Source of the DNA: WHSM01 sp050701635
Lineage (GTDB): Bacteria; Actinomycetota; Actinomycetes; Mycobacteriales; Micromonosporaceae
Reading direction: 5' to 3'
Length of the DNA: 6,314 bases
Assembly: GCA_050701635.1 (NCBI GenBank)
Contig: JBOGDF010000321.1
Coordinates: 1-6,314, forward strand
Translations under genes and position numbers: made by a program
In this document: piece after piece, positions 1 through 4,857 of the stretch
How the letters are laid out: every line of letters begins with the position of its first letter
How positions within the stretch are numbered: the stretch's first letter is position 1
Notes under the pieces: model-generated
Databases searched by the model: none
Told to the model about the DNA's origin: nothing
Seen by the model: the letters and a program-made list of their open reading frames with translations, nothing else

Positions 1-124
1 GCTCCTTCCAGAACAGCAGCAGCACCAGGAACGACATCAGTACGGCGAACGCGGCTCCGTACGACGCCAGCCACAGCGGCACCGGCAGGTCGGAACGCCC
101 CCCGATGCCATGGGCGAAGAACAT
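1..124 (-). CDS. Small integral membrane protein, N-terminal fragment (runs off left edge)
   Basis: About 41 codons are visible, starting with ATG at 124-122. That ATG shares one base with the TGA stop of the upstream lipoprotein gene, so the two are probably translationally coupled. The peptide begins with a short segment containing HGIGG, then R-S-D-L-P-V-P, then one strongly hydrophobic stretch (about residues 17-39) rich in V, L and F and ending in WKE. This reads as an N-terminus outside or at the membrane surface followed by a first transmembrane helix. A GTG directly before the ATG is an alternative start. Proteins with a similar HGIGGR-DLPVP opening occur in actinobacteria as uncharacterised integral membrane proteins; this is recalled, not searched. 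The coupling to a cupredoxin-like lipoprotein suggests a role in metal handling or a membrane redox step. No function can be assigned from the fragment. Confidence 0.72.
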   Translation of the reverse strand, partial: MFFAHGIGGRSDLPVPLWLASYGAAFAVLMSFLVLLLFWKE

Positions 125-525
125 CACTGGACCTGCAGTTCGCAGAGCGCCAGCCCGGACTCGTGCAACTCGACCTCGAACACGCCGGGAATGTTAGCGG
201 TGAACTCGATCCGCGCGGACACCCCGGGCTTGAGCGCCACTTCCTTGTCGTACCCGTGGACGTGCACCTCGTCGGCGGCGTCAGAGGTGAATTCCAGGAC
301 GACCTTGGTACCGAGCTTGATCTCGTGCCGGCCGCCGCCGGCGGTCACCTTGCCGCCGGCCACGATCACAATCACCGTGGCAGCGGCGGTGGTGGGGGAG
401 GGAGCCGCGCTCGCCGGGCTCTCCGCGGAGGGGGTCGGGCTCGCGGCCGGTTTCGGCTCGGAGCCGCAGCCGGTGAGTCCGATCAGTGCCGCCGCCAGTA
501 CCCCTGCCAGTGCCGTGCCGCGCAT
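124..525 (-). CDS. Cupredoxin-like lipoprotein
   Basis: This is a 133-residue exported lipoprotein. Residues 1-19 form a signal peptide with a hydrophobic core, ending in the lipobox L17-T18-G19-C20, so C20 should be lipidated and the protein anchored to the outer face of the membrane. Residues 22-49 are a Pro/Ser/Ala/Thr-rich linker. From about 50 to 133 the pattern is a small beta-sandwich: GGKVTAGGGRHEIKLGTKV, then DEVHVHGYD (85-93), then KPGVSARIEFTANIPGVFEV and an end at ELQVQ. That is the style of EfeO/plastocyanin-type cupredoxins. Possible metal ligands are H88, H90, H121 and C128, but the usual Cys-x-n-His-x-n-Met loop of blue copper proteins is absent. The start is supported by AAGGGG about six bases before the ATG. 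The gene overlaps the following membrane-protein gene by one base, forming a probable operon. Fold assignment is good; metal binding is inference. Confidence 0.85.
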   Translation of the reverse strand: MRGTALAGVLAAALIGLTGCGSEPKPAASPTPSAESPASAAPSPTTAAATVIVIVAGGKVTAGGGRHEIKLGTKVVLEFTSDAADEVHVHGYDKEVALKPGVSARIEFTANIPGVFEVELHESGLALCELQVQ

Positions 526-543
526 GCTCTGCCCCTTCGATGT

Positions 544-584
544 CCAGCGTGCTGTCTCGCTGGTTAGTCGTCGGGAGGATGCTA
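544..584 (-). promoter_or_regulatory. Leader of the lipoprotein gene: inverted repeat and possible -10
   Basis: The gap between the dioxygenase stop and the lipoprotein start (526-623) holds a perfect 6-bp inverted repeat, CCAGCG-N8-CGCTGG, at 544-549 and 558-563. Read on the minus strand, TAGCAT at 584-579 fits a TANNNT -10 element and would put the transcript start near 572, leaving the repeat in the 5' leader. No convincing -35 is visible. The repeat could be an operator or an RNA hairpin. Both assignments are tentative. Confidence 0.3.
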
Positions 585-623
585 AGAGTTCCAGCCGGGC
601 GGCTCGGCGGCGACCCGCAGTGA

Positions 624-1478
624 CTACGCGACCTGGAGTGAGCGTTTCGACAGGCCCATCGCGAAGCCTTCGATGGTGGTGGCCGGGGCGGCCTCAGGGT
701 CGGCGGCGGCGCCGAGGGTGACGAACAACGGCGTGTAATGCTCCACGGTCGGGTGGGCGTACGGCATCCCGGGAGCGCTGCGGTACCGCGCCAGCGCGTC
801 GACGTCGCCGCGGGCGAGCGCCTCGGCGGCCCAGGCGTCGAAGTCGACCGACCAGCCCGGCGGCGGCTTCTGGCCGAACATGTCTTCCCGGGTCAGGAAC
901 GGCAGGCCGTGGGTGAGGAAGCCGGAGCCGATCACCAGCACGCCCTGCTCGCGCAGCGGCCGCAGCCGCCGGCCCAGGTCGATCAGCCCGTCGGGGTCCT
1001 GGGTGGGCAGGCTGAGCTGCAGCACCGGTACGTCGCCGTCCGGGTACATCACCATCAGCGGCACCCAGGCGCCGTGGTCGAGCCCGCGTCGCCGGTGTTC
1101 GTGCAGGTCAGCGGCGTCGGGCAGCAGCGATGCGACGTCGCGCCCTAGCGCCGACGCGTCGGGGGTGGGGTACGTCAGCTGGTAGAAGCGCTGCTCGAAG
1201 CCGCCGAAGTCGTACACCAGGGGAGTGGCGGCGGTGGTGGAGGAGATCGACAGCGGCGCGTGCTCCCAGTGCGCGCTGACGATCAGGATGCTGGTCGGCT
1301 TCGGCAGCGCCTGCGCCCAGTCGAACAGCTGCCGCATCCACAGCTCGTCGTCGAGCAGCGGCGGGGCGCCGTGGCCGAGATAGAGCGCCGGCATCGGCCC
1401 GTCGTCCGGGGTCCAGTCACGCCGTTGCCGGCTGGCGGGCCGGGCGGTGGTGAGAAACCGATCCAGTGGGTACGTCAT
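624..1478 (-). CDS. LigB/DODA-type class III extradiol dioxygenase family protein
   Basis: This is a 284-residue cytosolic protein of the LigB superfamily, closest in pattern to the YgiD / 4,5-DOPA extradiol dioxygenase group. These enzymes open catechol-type aromatic rings with O2 using a non-haem metal. Visible motifs are LGHGAPP (H36), VSAHWE (H70), LDHGAWVPL (H135), IGSGFLTHGL (H190) and HPTVEHYTPL (H242, H247). H36, H70 and one of the C-terminal histidines are the probable metal ligands; H135 and H190 are probable active-site histidines. Length fits the family. I chose ATG 1478-1476 because GGAG lies six bases upstream and the family-like sequence starts soon after. A frame extension to 1547 adds 23 residues that cross a palindrome and look non-coding. 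It appears monocistronic, with its own regulatory region upstream. The substrate is unknown; DOPA itself should not be assumed. Confidence 0.9.
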   Translation of the reverse strand: MTYPLDRFLTTARPASRQRRDWTPDDGPMPALYLGHGAPPLLDDELWMRQLFDWAQALPKPTSILIVSAHWEHAPLSISSTTAATPLVYDFGGFEQRFYQLTYPTPDASALGRDVASLLPDAADLHEHRRRGLDHGAWVPLMVMYPDGDVPVLQLSLPTQDPDGLIDLGRRLRPLREQGVLVIGSGFLTHGLPFLTREDMFGQKPPPGWSVDFDAWAAEALARGDVDALARYRSAPGMPYAHPTVEHYTPLFVTLGAAADPEAAPATTIEGFAMGLSKRSLQVA

Positions 1479-1494
1479 CCCGAGCTCCAACGTA

Positions 1495-1508
1495 GTTGAA
1501 CCTTCAAC
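1495..1508. promoter_or_regulatory. Perfect 14-bp palindrome, likely operator of the dioxygenase gene
   Basis: GTTGAACCTTCAAC is a perfect inverted repeat (GTTGAA/TTCAAC with two central bases) lying 17 bases upstream of the dioxygenase ATG. It is AT-richer than its surroundings. On the minus strand, TTGATT (1516-1511) and TACGTT (1494-1489) flank it with a 16-bp spacer, so it could sit exactly between -35 and -10. Alternatively TACAGT (1521-1516) is the -10 and the palindrome covers the start of transcription, which leaves room for the GGAG ribosome site. Either position suits repression. A TTGAA-N2-TTCAA layout is the kind bound by dimeric winged-helix regulators such as MarR types. The regulator is not identifiable here. 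Confidence 0.6.
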
Positions 1509-1536
1509 GGAATCAACTGTAGCGCGCTGGTGCTTC

Positions 1537-1563
1537 CAGCCTCCCACTGCTCTCAGCCTCCCA
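1537..1563. repeat. 10-bp direct repeat, two copies
   Basis: CAGCCTCCCA occurs at 1537-1546 and again at 1554-1563, a 17-bp period, in the non-coding stretch between the dioxygenase start and the strong hairpin. A short 5-bp hairpin (GCTGG/CCAGC, 1526-1540) overlaps the first copy. The copies may be upstream activator sites for the dioxygenase promoter or a chance duplication. Nothing else in the window resolves this. Confidence 0.4.
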
Positions 1564-1566
1564 ACA

Positions 1567-1612
1567 TGATGGGCCCCTTCACGTAGTCATGACCACATGA
1601 AGGGGCCCATCA
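1567..1612 (-). terminator. Strong hairpin terminator downstream of the VOC gene
   Basis: TGATGGGCCCCTTCA (1567-1581) is perfectly complementary to TGAAGGGGCCCATCA (1598-1612), giving a 15-bp GC-rich stem. The 16-base loop contains the self-complementary GTCATGAC (1586-1593). It begins 38 bases past the stop codon of the VOC gene and lies upstream of the next minus-strand gene, the dioxygenase, so it should insulate the two units. No U-tract follows, which is usual for actinobacterial terminators. AAGGGGCCC-type hairpins are, to my recollection, recurrent in Micromonosporaceae intergenic regions, so it may also belong to a dispersed repeat family. Confidence 0.75.
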
Positions 1613-1650
1613 CGCGAGCGGGTGGAGCGGTGGTGGGCGGTGCGGGACGG

Positions 1651-2058
1651 CTAGTCCTTGGCGGGTGTGGAGAAGCGGATCATGTTGCCGGACGGGTCGC
1701 GGAAAGCGCAGTCGCGGACCCCGTACGGCTGGTCGATCGGCTCCTGCAGCACGTCGGCGCCGGCGTTGCTGATCCGCTCGAAGACGCTGTCCACGTCGTC
1801 GGTACGGAAGATCAGGGCGTACATGTTGCCCTTGGCCAGCAGCGCCTTGAACTCCTCGGACAGCGGCCGACCCATGTCGTTGGACGACAGGATGATCTCG
1901 ATCACGGGCTGTGACGGTAGCCCCACCGTGAGCCAGCGGTAGTCACCCAGGGTGACGTCGGTACGCACCTCCAGGCCGATGACGTCGCGGTAGAAGGCGA
2001 GCGCCTCGTCCTGGTCGGTGACCCGGATGTCGACGTGGGAGAGAGTAAAAGAAGTCAT
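1651..2058 (-). CDS. VOC-family (glyoxalase/bleomycin-resistance-like) protein
   Basis: This is a 135-residue protein of the vicinal oxygen chelate superfamily. Two beta-alpha-beta-beta-beta modules are recognisable: HVDIRVTD..EALAFYRDVIGLE (residues 8-30) with VIEIIL at 52-57, then YALIFRTDDVDSVFERISNAGADV (80-103) with the usual ending FRDPSGNMIRF (119-129). H8 and E54 occupy classical metal positions, but the fourth position (128) is Arg instead of Glu, so glyoxalase I chemistry is unlikely. Such proteins can bind or modify small electrophiles or antibiotics. The start is ATG 2058, ten bases after the AraC stop. The longer frame (to 2166) simply enters the AraC gene out of frame. No Shine-Dalgarno is visible. 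The first codons (ACT TCT TTT ACT) are unusually T-rich, fitting leaderless or coupled translation. Substrate unknown. Confidence 0.88.
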   Translation of the reverse strand: MTSFTLSHVDIRVTDQDEALAFYRDVIGLEVRTDVTLGDYRWLTVGLPSQPVIEIILSSNDMGRPLSEEFKALLAKGNMYALIFRTDDVDSVFERISNAGADVLQEPIDQPYGVRDCAFRDPSGNMIRFSTPAKD

Positions 2059-2065
2059 GCCGGAG

Positions 2066-2071
2066 ACGCTA
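2066..2071 (-). promoter_or_regulatory. Possible internal leaderless -10 for the VOC gene
   Basis: On the minus strand TAGCGT (2071-2066) fits the actinobacterial TANNNT -10 pattern and is exactly seven bases from the VOC ATG, the usual spacing for leaderless transcripts. Its first three bases are the stop codon of the AraC gene. No -35 is obvious. It could provide the VOC gene with expression independent of the upstream regulator. Confidence 0.35.
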
Positions 2072-2488
2072 CGCAGACCCGCCGCCCGACGCTTCTCGAA
2101 ACCTGCTCGGTCTGGTGGCCGCCTTCGCCATGCACGCCGGCACCGGCGCGGTCGCGCTGTGGTCACGCGCCTGGTAGGCGCTCGGGCTCTCGCCCACCAG
2201 CTCGGTGAAGCGGGTGCTGAAGGAGCCCAACGACGTACAGCCGACCTGCATACACACGTCGGTGACGGACAGGTCGCCGCGCCGCAGCAGCGCCATCGCC
2301 CGCTCGATCCGGCGGGTCATCAGGTAGCCGTACGGGGTCTCGCCGTACACCTGGCGGAACAGCCGGGAGAAGTGCGACGCCGACATCAGGGCGGTACGCG
2401 CCATCGCCGGTACGTCGAGCGGGCGGGCATACTCCCGGTCCATCAGGTCGCGGGCCCGACGCAGGTGAGCGATGTCCTCAGGCGTCAC
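2069..2488 (-). CDS. AraC-family regulator, DNA-binding domain only
   Basis: This 139-residue cytosolic protein consists almost entirely of an AraC/XylS DNA-binding domain with both helix-turn-helix units. The first is around DVPAMARTALMSASHFSRLF (25-44), followed by the linking helix YLMTRRIERAMALLRRG (55-71). The second is in LSVTDVCMQVGCTSLGSFST (73-92), followed by RFTELVGESPSAY (93-105). No N-terminal sensor domain is present. A basic tail (115-133) contains VPACMAK, and C79, C84 and C119 are possible redox or effector sites. The start is GTG at 2488-2486. The reading frame remains open far upstream, antisense to the EamA gene, which is a GC-rich shadow. An ATG 15 bases upstream is out of frame and stops after four codons. 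It lies ten bases before the VOC gene, so it probably forms an operon with it and may control it. Confidence 0.87.
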   Translation of the reverse strand: MTPEDIAHLRRARDLMDREYARPLDVPAMARTALMSASHFSRLFRQVYGETPYGYLMTRRIERAMALLRRGDLSVTDVCMQVGCTSLGSFSTRFTELVGESPSAYQARDHSATAPVPACMAKAATRPSRFREASGGGSA

Positions 2489-2662
2489 TCCTGCAGCATG
2501 ACAGACCCCACCGACACTCCGCCCGGCTCCGCCCACGCAGCCACCGACACTTCGGTGAGGGGCGAACGGTCGGCGCCGTACCGTCGGGGCATGACTGTCG
2601 AGGCAGAGCGTGAGGTCCGATATCCGCCAGCCGCCGCCGAAGCGGCCGGCCACGATCGAGGC
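2489..2662. promoter_or_regulatory. Divergent promoter region between AraC-VOC and EamA-ArsR units
   Basis: These 174 bases separate two divergent units and must hold both promoters. A weak dyad, ACGGT-N9-ACCGT, lies at 2566-2584. The plus-strand hexamer TACCGT (2579-2584) lies six bases before an in-frame ATG at 2591, which looks like a leaderless start for a longer EamA protein. However, the 24 codons from 2591 to 2662 have only about 60% G/C in third positions, far below the gene proper, so I treat them as non-coding. No convincing consensus -35/-10 pair was found for either direction. Confidence 0.45.
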
Positions 2663-3547
2663 ATGACGAAGTGGCTGCCGACAGCGGCGATCGCGGTGGC
2701 CGTCGTGCTGTGGGCGTCGGCGTTCGTGGCGATCCGGCACGTCGGCCAGGACGTGACTCCGGGCGCGCTCGCGCTGGGCCGGCTGCTGGTGGCGAGCGTG
2801 GTGCTGGGCGGTGTGCTGCTGCTGTGGCGGCCGCGGGCCGGCGGTGAGCGGCCCGACGGCTGGCCGCGCGGGTCGGCGTGGCTGCGGGTGCTGGCGTGCG
2901 GCGTGATGTGGTTCGGCGTCTACAACGTGGCGCTCAACGAGGCCGAGCGCCGGGTGGACGCCGGCACCGCGGCGATGCTGGTCAACATCGGCCCGATCCT
3001 GATCGCGGTGCTGGCCGGCTGGCTGCTCGCCGAAGGGCTGCCCCGGCGGCTGTTGCTGGGCTGCGCGGTGGCGTTCGGCGGGGTGTTGGTGATCGGGCTG
3101 TCGACCTCGCCCGGCGGCACCGCCGACCTGTGGGGCGTGGCGCTGTGCCTGGTCTCCGCTGTCGGGTACGCGGTCGGCGTGGTCGCGCAGAAGCCGCTGC
3201 TGGAGCAGTCCTCGGCGCTGCGGGTGACCTGGCTGGCGTGCACCGTCGGCACCGTGGTCTGCCTGCCGTACGCTCCGGCGCTGCTCTCCGATCTGCGGTC
3301 GGCGGGCCCGGCGGCGCTGGCGTGGGTGGTCTACCTCGGGCTGATGCCGACCGCGCTGGCGTTCACCACCTGGGCGTACGCGCTGTCGCACAGCACCGCG
3401 GGCCAGCTCGGGGTCAGCACGTACCTGGTGCCGCCGGTGGCGATCGGCCTCGGTTGGGCGCTGCTCGGCGAGACCCCGGCCGGGCTGGCGTACCTGGGAG
3501 GCGTGATCTGCCTGCTCGGCGTCTACCTGTCCCGGCGGAAGTCGTGA
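2663..3547 (+). CDS. EamA/DMT-superfamily transporter
   Basis: This is a 294-residue integral membrane protein with about ten predicted transmembrane helices (roughly 5-26, 34-55, 72-92, 99-123, 128-146, 154-175, 187-204, 217-238, 250-268 and 272-290). They are arranged as the two five-helix repeats of the drug/metabolite transporter superfamily (RhaT/YdcZ/EamA type). Each repeat has the typical glutamate at the end of a helix: GWLLAEG (E124) and GWALLGET (E270). TM1 carries VLWASAFVAIRH, also typical. Members export amino acids, metabolites or drugs by proton exchange, and the substrate cannot be read from sequence. ATG 2663 is chosen because the hydrophobic core starts four residues later and coding composition begins there; an in-frame ATG at 2591 is the alternative. 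The stop overlaps the ArsR-like gene in GTGA, so transporter and regulator are co-expressed. Confidence 0.92.
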   Translation: MTKWLPTAAIAVAVVLWASAFVAIRHVGQDVTPGALALGRLLVASVVLGGVLLLWRPRAGGERPDGWPRGSAWLRVLACGVMWFGVYNVALNEAERRVDAGTAAMLVNIGPILIAVLAGWLLAEGLPRRLLLGCAVAFGGVLVIGLSTSPGGTADLWGVALCLVSAVGYAVGVVAQKPLLEQSSALRVTWLACTVGTVVCLPYAPALLSDLRSAGPAALAWVVYLGLMPTALAFTTWAYALSHSTAGQLGVSTYLVPPVAIGLGWALLGETPAGLAYLGGVICLLGVYLSRRKS

Positions 3548-4275
3548 GTACGCCGGTCGCCGGCGGCGCCTCGGTGGCGCGGCTCGCCGCCCTGCTCGCC
3601 GACCCCAACCGGGCCACCATCTGCCTGGCGCTGCTGGACCGGCGGGCGTGGACCGCGGGCGAGCTGGCTCGGCTCACCGGGATCGCGGCGTCCACGATGA
3701 GCGCGCACCTGGACCGGCTGGTCGCCGGCGAGCTGCTGGTCGAAGAACGCCAGGGTCGGCACCGGTACGTACGGCTGGCCAGCCACCAGGTCGCGCAGCT
3801 GCTCGAGGAGCTGACCGCGTACGCCGCGCCGGTCGCCCCGCCCCGGTCGTTGCGCGCCGCCAACGCCAGCCGGGCGCTGGCGTACGCCCGGACCTGCTAC
3901 GACCATCTCGCGGGGCGGCTCGGGGTCGGGGTGCTCGACGCGCTGGTCGACCGTGGCGTGGTGGCCTCCACCGGGGTCGCGCTGACCGGCGACGGAGAGC
4001 GCTGGTTCGCCGAGCTGGGGGTCGACGTGGACGAGCTGCGGTCCGCCCGCCGCCCGGTCACCCGCTCCTGTCTGGACTGGACCGAACGCCGCCCGCATCT
4101 GGCCGGCTCGGCCGGCGCCGCGCTCTGCCAGCGCTGGTTCGACCTGGGGTGGATCGAGCGGCCGGCGGCCACCCGCGCCGAGACCACCCGGGCGGTACGC
4201 GTCACGGTCGCCGGTCAGCGCGGCTTCGCCGACTCGCTGGGGCTGTCGGTGGCGGAGCTGACGCCGGACCGCTGA
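3544..4275 (+). CDS. ArsR-like winged-helix transcriptional regulator with C-terminal extension
   Basis: This is a 243-residue cytosolic regulator. Residues 8-80 form an ArsR-type winged helix: RLAALLADPNRATICLALLD (13-32), helix-turn-helix TAGELARLTGIAASTMSAHL (37-56), and the wing VEERQGRHRYVRL (66-78). Unlike the roughly 100-residue metal sensors, it continues for about 160 residues with conserved-looking blocks RTCYDHLAGRLG (116-127), CLDWTERRPHLAG (176-188) and a final LCQRWFDLGW (194-203). These likely form the dimer or effector domain. The ArsR metal-binding CxC motif is missing, so a metal sensor is unlikely. Translation starts at GTG 3544, overlapping the transporter stop by four bases. 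The frame is open far upstream through the EamA gene, but that part is a shadow. It probably regulates its own transporter operon. I recall this pairing as common in actinobacteria. Confidence 0.86.
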   Translation: MSTPVAGGASVARLAALLADPNRATICLALLDRRAWTAGELARLTGIAASTMSAHLDRLVAGELLVEERQGRHRYVRLASHQVAQLLEELTAYAAPVAPPRSLRAANASRALAYARTCYDHLAGRLGVGVLDALVDRGVVASTGVALTGDGERWFAELGVDVDELRSARRPVTRSCLDWTERRPHLAGSAGAALCQRWFDLGWIERPAATRAETTRAVRVTVAGQRGFADSLGLSVAELTPDR

Positions 4276-4320
4276 CCAGCGACCAGACGCCGGCTCAGCG
4301 TAGGGCCCGGGGCAGCGGTC
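4267..4320. terminator. Possible bidirectional terminator between convergent genes
   Basis: The 43-base gap between the ArsR-like stop and the GNAT stop is flanked by GACCGCTG (4267-4274) and CAGCGGTC (4313-4320), a perfect 8-bp inverted repeat spanning both stop codons with a 38-base loop. A smaller nested stem, GCTGA/TCAGC plus CC/GG with one bulge (4271-4299), is an alternative. Either could end transcription from both sides. No U-tract is present, so the call rests on position and pairing only. Confidence 0.3.
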
Positions 4321-4801
4321 AGGCCGCCGGGCTGGTGAGCTGGCCGTGCGCGGCCACCGTCGCCCCGTCCGGCTCGAACCGTACGCCCGGCAGCCGGCGC
4401 CGCATCCAGTCCAGCACCAGGTGGTTGCCGGTCAGTACGTCGCTGTGCACCTCGGCGGCGCCGTAGCGGGAGACGATGTCGACCAGATCGCGGATCAGCC
4501 GGTCGCCGAGCCCCGCTCCCCGGTAAGCGTCGGCGACCACCACCGCGATGTCCACCGCGTGCGGGCGCCCGGCGCACGCCGCCATCGCGTGGCCGACCAC
4601 CTCGTCGCCGTCCCACGCCAGCAGCGCCAGCTGCCGCGGGGACATCGCGACCAGGTGCCGGATCATGCCGGCCGGTACGGAGCCGAGCTCCTGGAAGAAC
4701 CGCAGGTACTGCGCGTGCGGGGACAGCCCGGTCAGGAAGCGGCGTACCGCCTCGGCGTCGTGGGGTCGGGCGATGCGGATCAACGGCTGAGTCTGGCTCA
4801 C
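4319..4801 (-). CDS. GNAT-family N-acetyltransferase
   Basis: This is a 160-residue single-domain acetyltransferase of the Gcn5-related superfamily, which transfers acetyl from acetyl-CoA to an amine. Residues 8-21 give the first strand and helix (IRIARPHDAEAVRR), followed by LSPHAQYLRFF (26-36). LSP..YLRFF is a signature I associate with Pat/PatZ-type protein acetyltransferase domains. LALLAWDGDEVVGHAMAA (58-75) is the central hairpin. Motif A is DIAVVVADAYRGAGLGDRLI (84-103), with the acetyl-CoA pyrophosphate loop R94-G-A-G-L-G99. A Pat-like role in protein lysine acetylation is possible, but no cyclic-nucleotide or ligase domain is fused, so small-molecule acetylation is equally likely. 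I prefer GTG 4801 as start, with a weak AGG eight bases upstream. A TTG at 4840 would add 13 residues lying within the upstream regulatory region. Confidence 0.86.
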   Translation of the reverse strand: MSQTQPLIRIARPHDAEAVRRFLTGLSPHAQYLRFFQELGSVPAGMIRHLVAMSPRQLALLAWDGDEVVGHAMAACAGRPHAVDIAVVVADAYRGAGLGDRLIRDLVDIVSRYGAAEVHSDVLTGNHLVLDWMRRRLPGVRFEPDGATVAAHGQLTSPAA

Positions 4802-4821
4802 GTACCCAGCCTGCTCCAGGG

Positions 4822-4857
4822 TTGCTGGGTCTGTCAACAAGACTTAGCCTGGACGTT
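4822..4857 (+). promoter_or_regulatory. Probable leaderless promoter of the HxlR gene
   Basis: TTGCTG (4822-4827) and TAGCCT (4845-4850) are separated by 17 bases, and TAGCCT is seven bases before the ATG at 4858. This is the spacing of a leaderless actinobacterial transcript, and no Shine-Dalgarno is present. GTTG (4821-4824) and CAAC (4835-4838) form a short inverted repeat over the -35 region that could serve autoregulation, but four-base arms are weak evidence. Confidence 0.55.

Noticed and set aside
2018..2662. Long plus-strand open frame extending the EamA gene about 215 codons upstream
   Set aside because: It lies antisense over the AraC gene and the promoter region, is Arg/His-rich without family features, and codons just before 2663 have low third-position GC. 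The transporter starts at 2663.
2489..3391. Minus-strand open frame continuing the AraC gene over the EamA gene
   Set aside because: The translation is low-complexity (R, H, Q, P-rich) and antisense to a clear membrane-protein gene; only the part from 2488 downstream shows AraC motifs.
2878..3543. Plus-strand open frame in front of the ArsR-like gene, inside EamA
   Set aside because: It is a frame shadow of the transporter with G/R/A-rich composition; real coding starts at GTG 3544.
4821..4838. Similarity between the HxlR promoter GTTG-N10-CAAC and the dioxygenase palindrome, suggesting shared regulation by HxlR
   Set aside because: Only four-base arms are shared and the spacing differs (10 versus 6 between GTTG and CAAC), which is too weak to link them.
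4835..4840. Perfect TTGACA on the minus strand upstream of the GNAT gene
   Set aside because: No -10-like hexamer lies 16-19 bases downstream (the sequence there is GGAGCA-like), so a sigma-70-type promoter is not supported.
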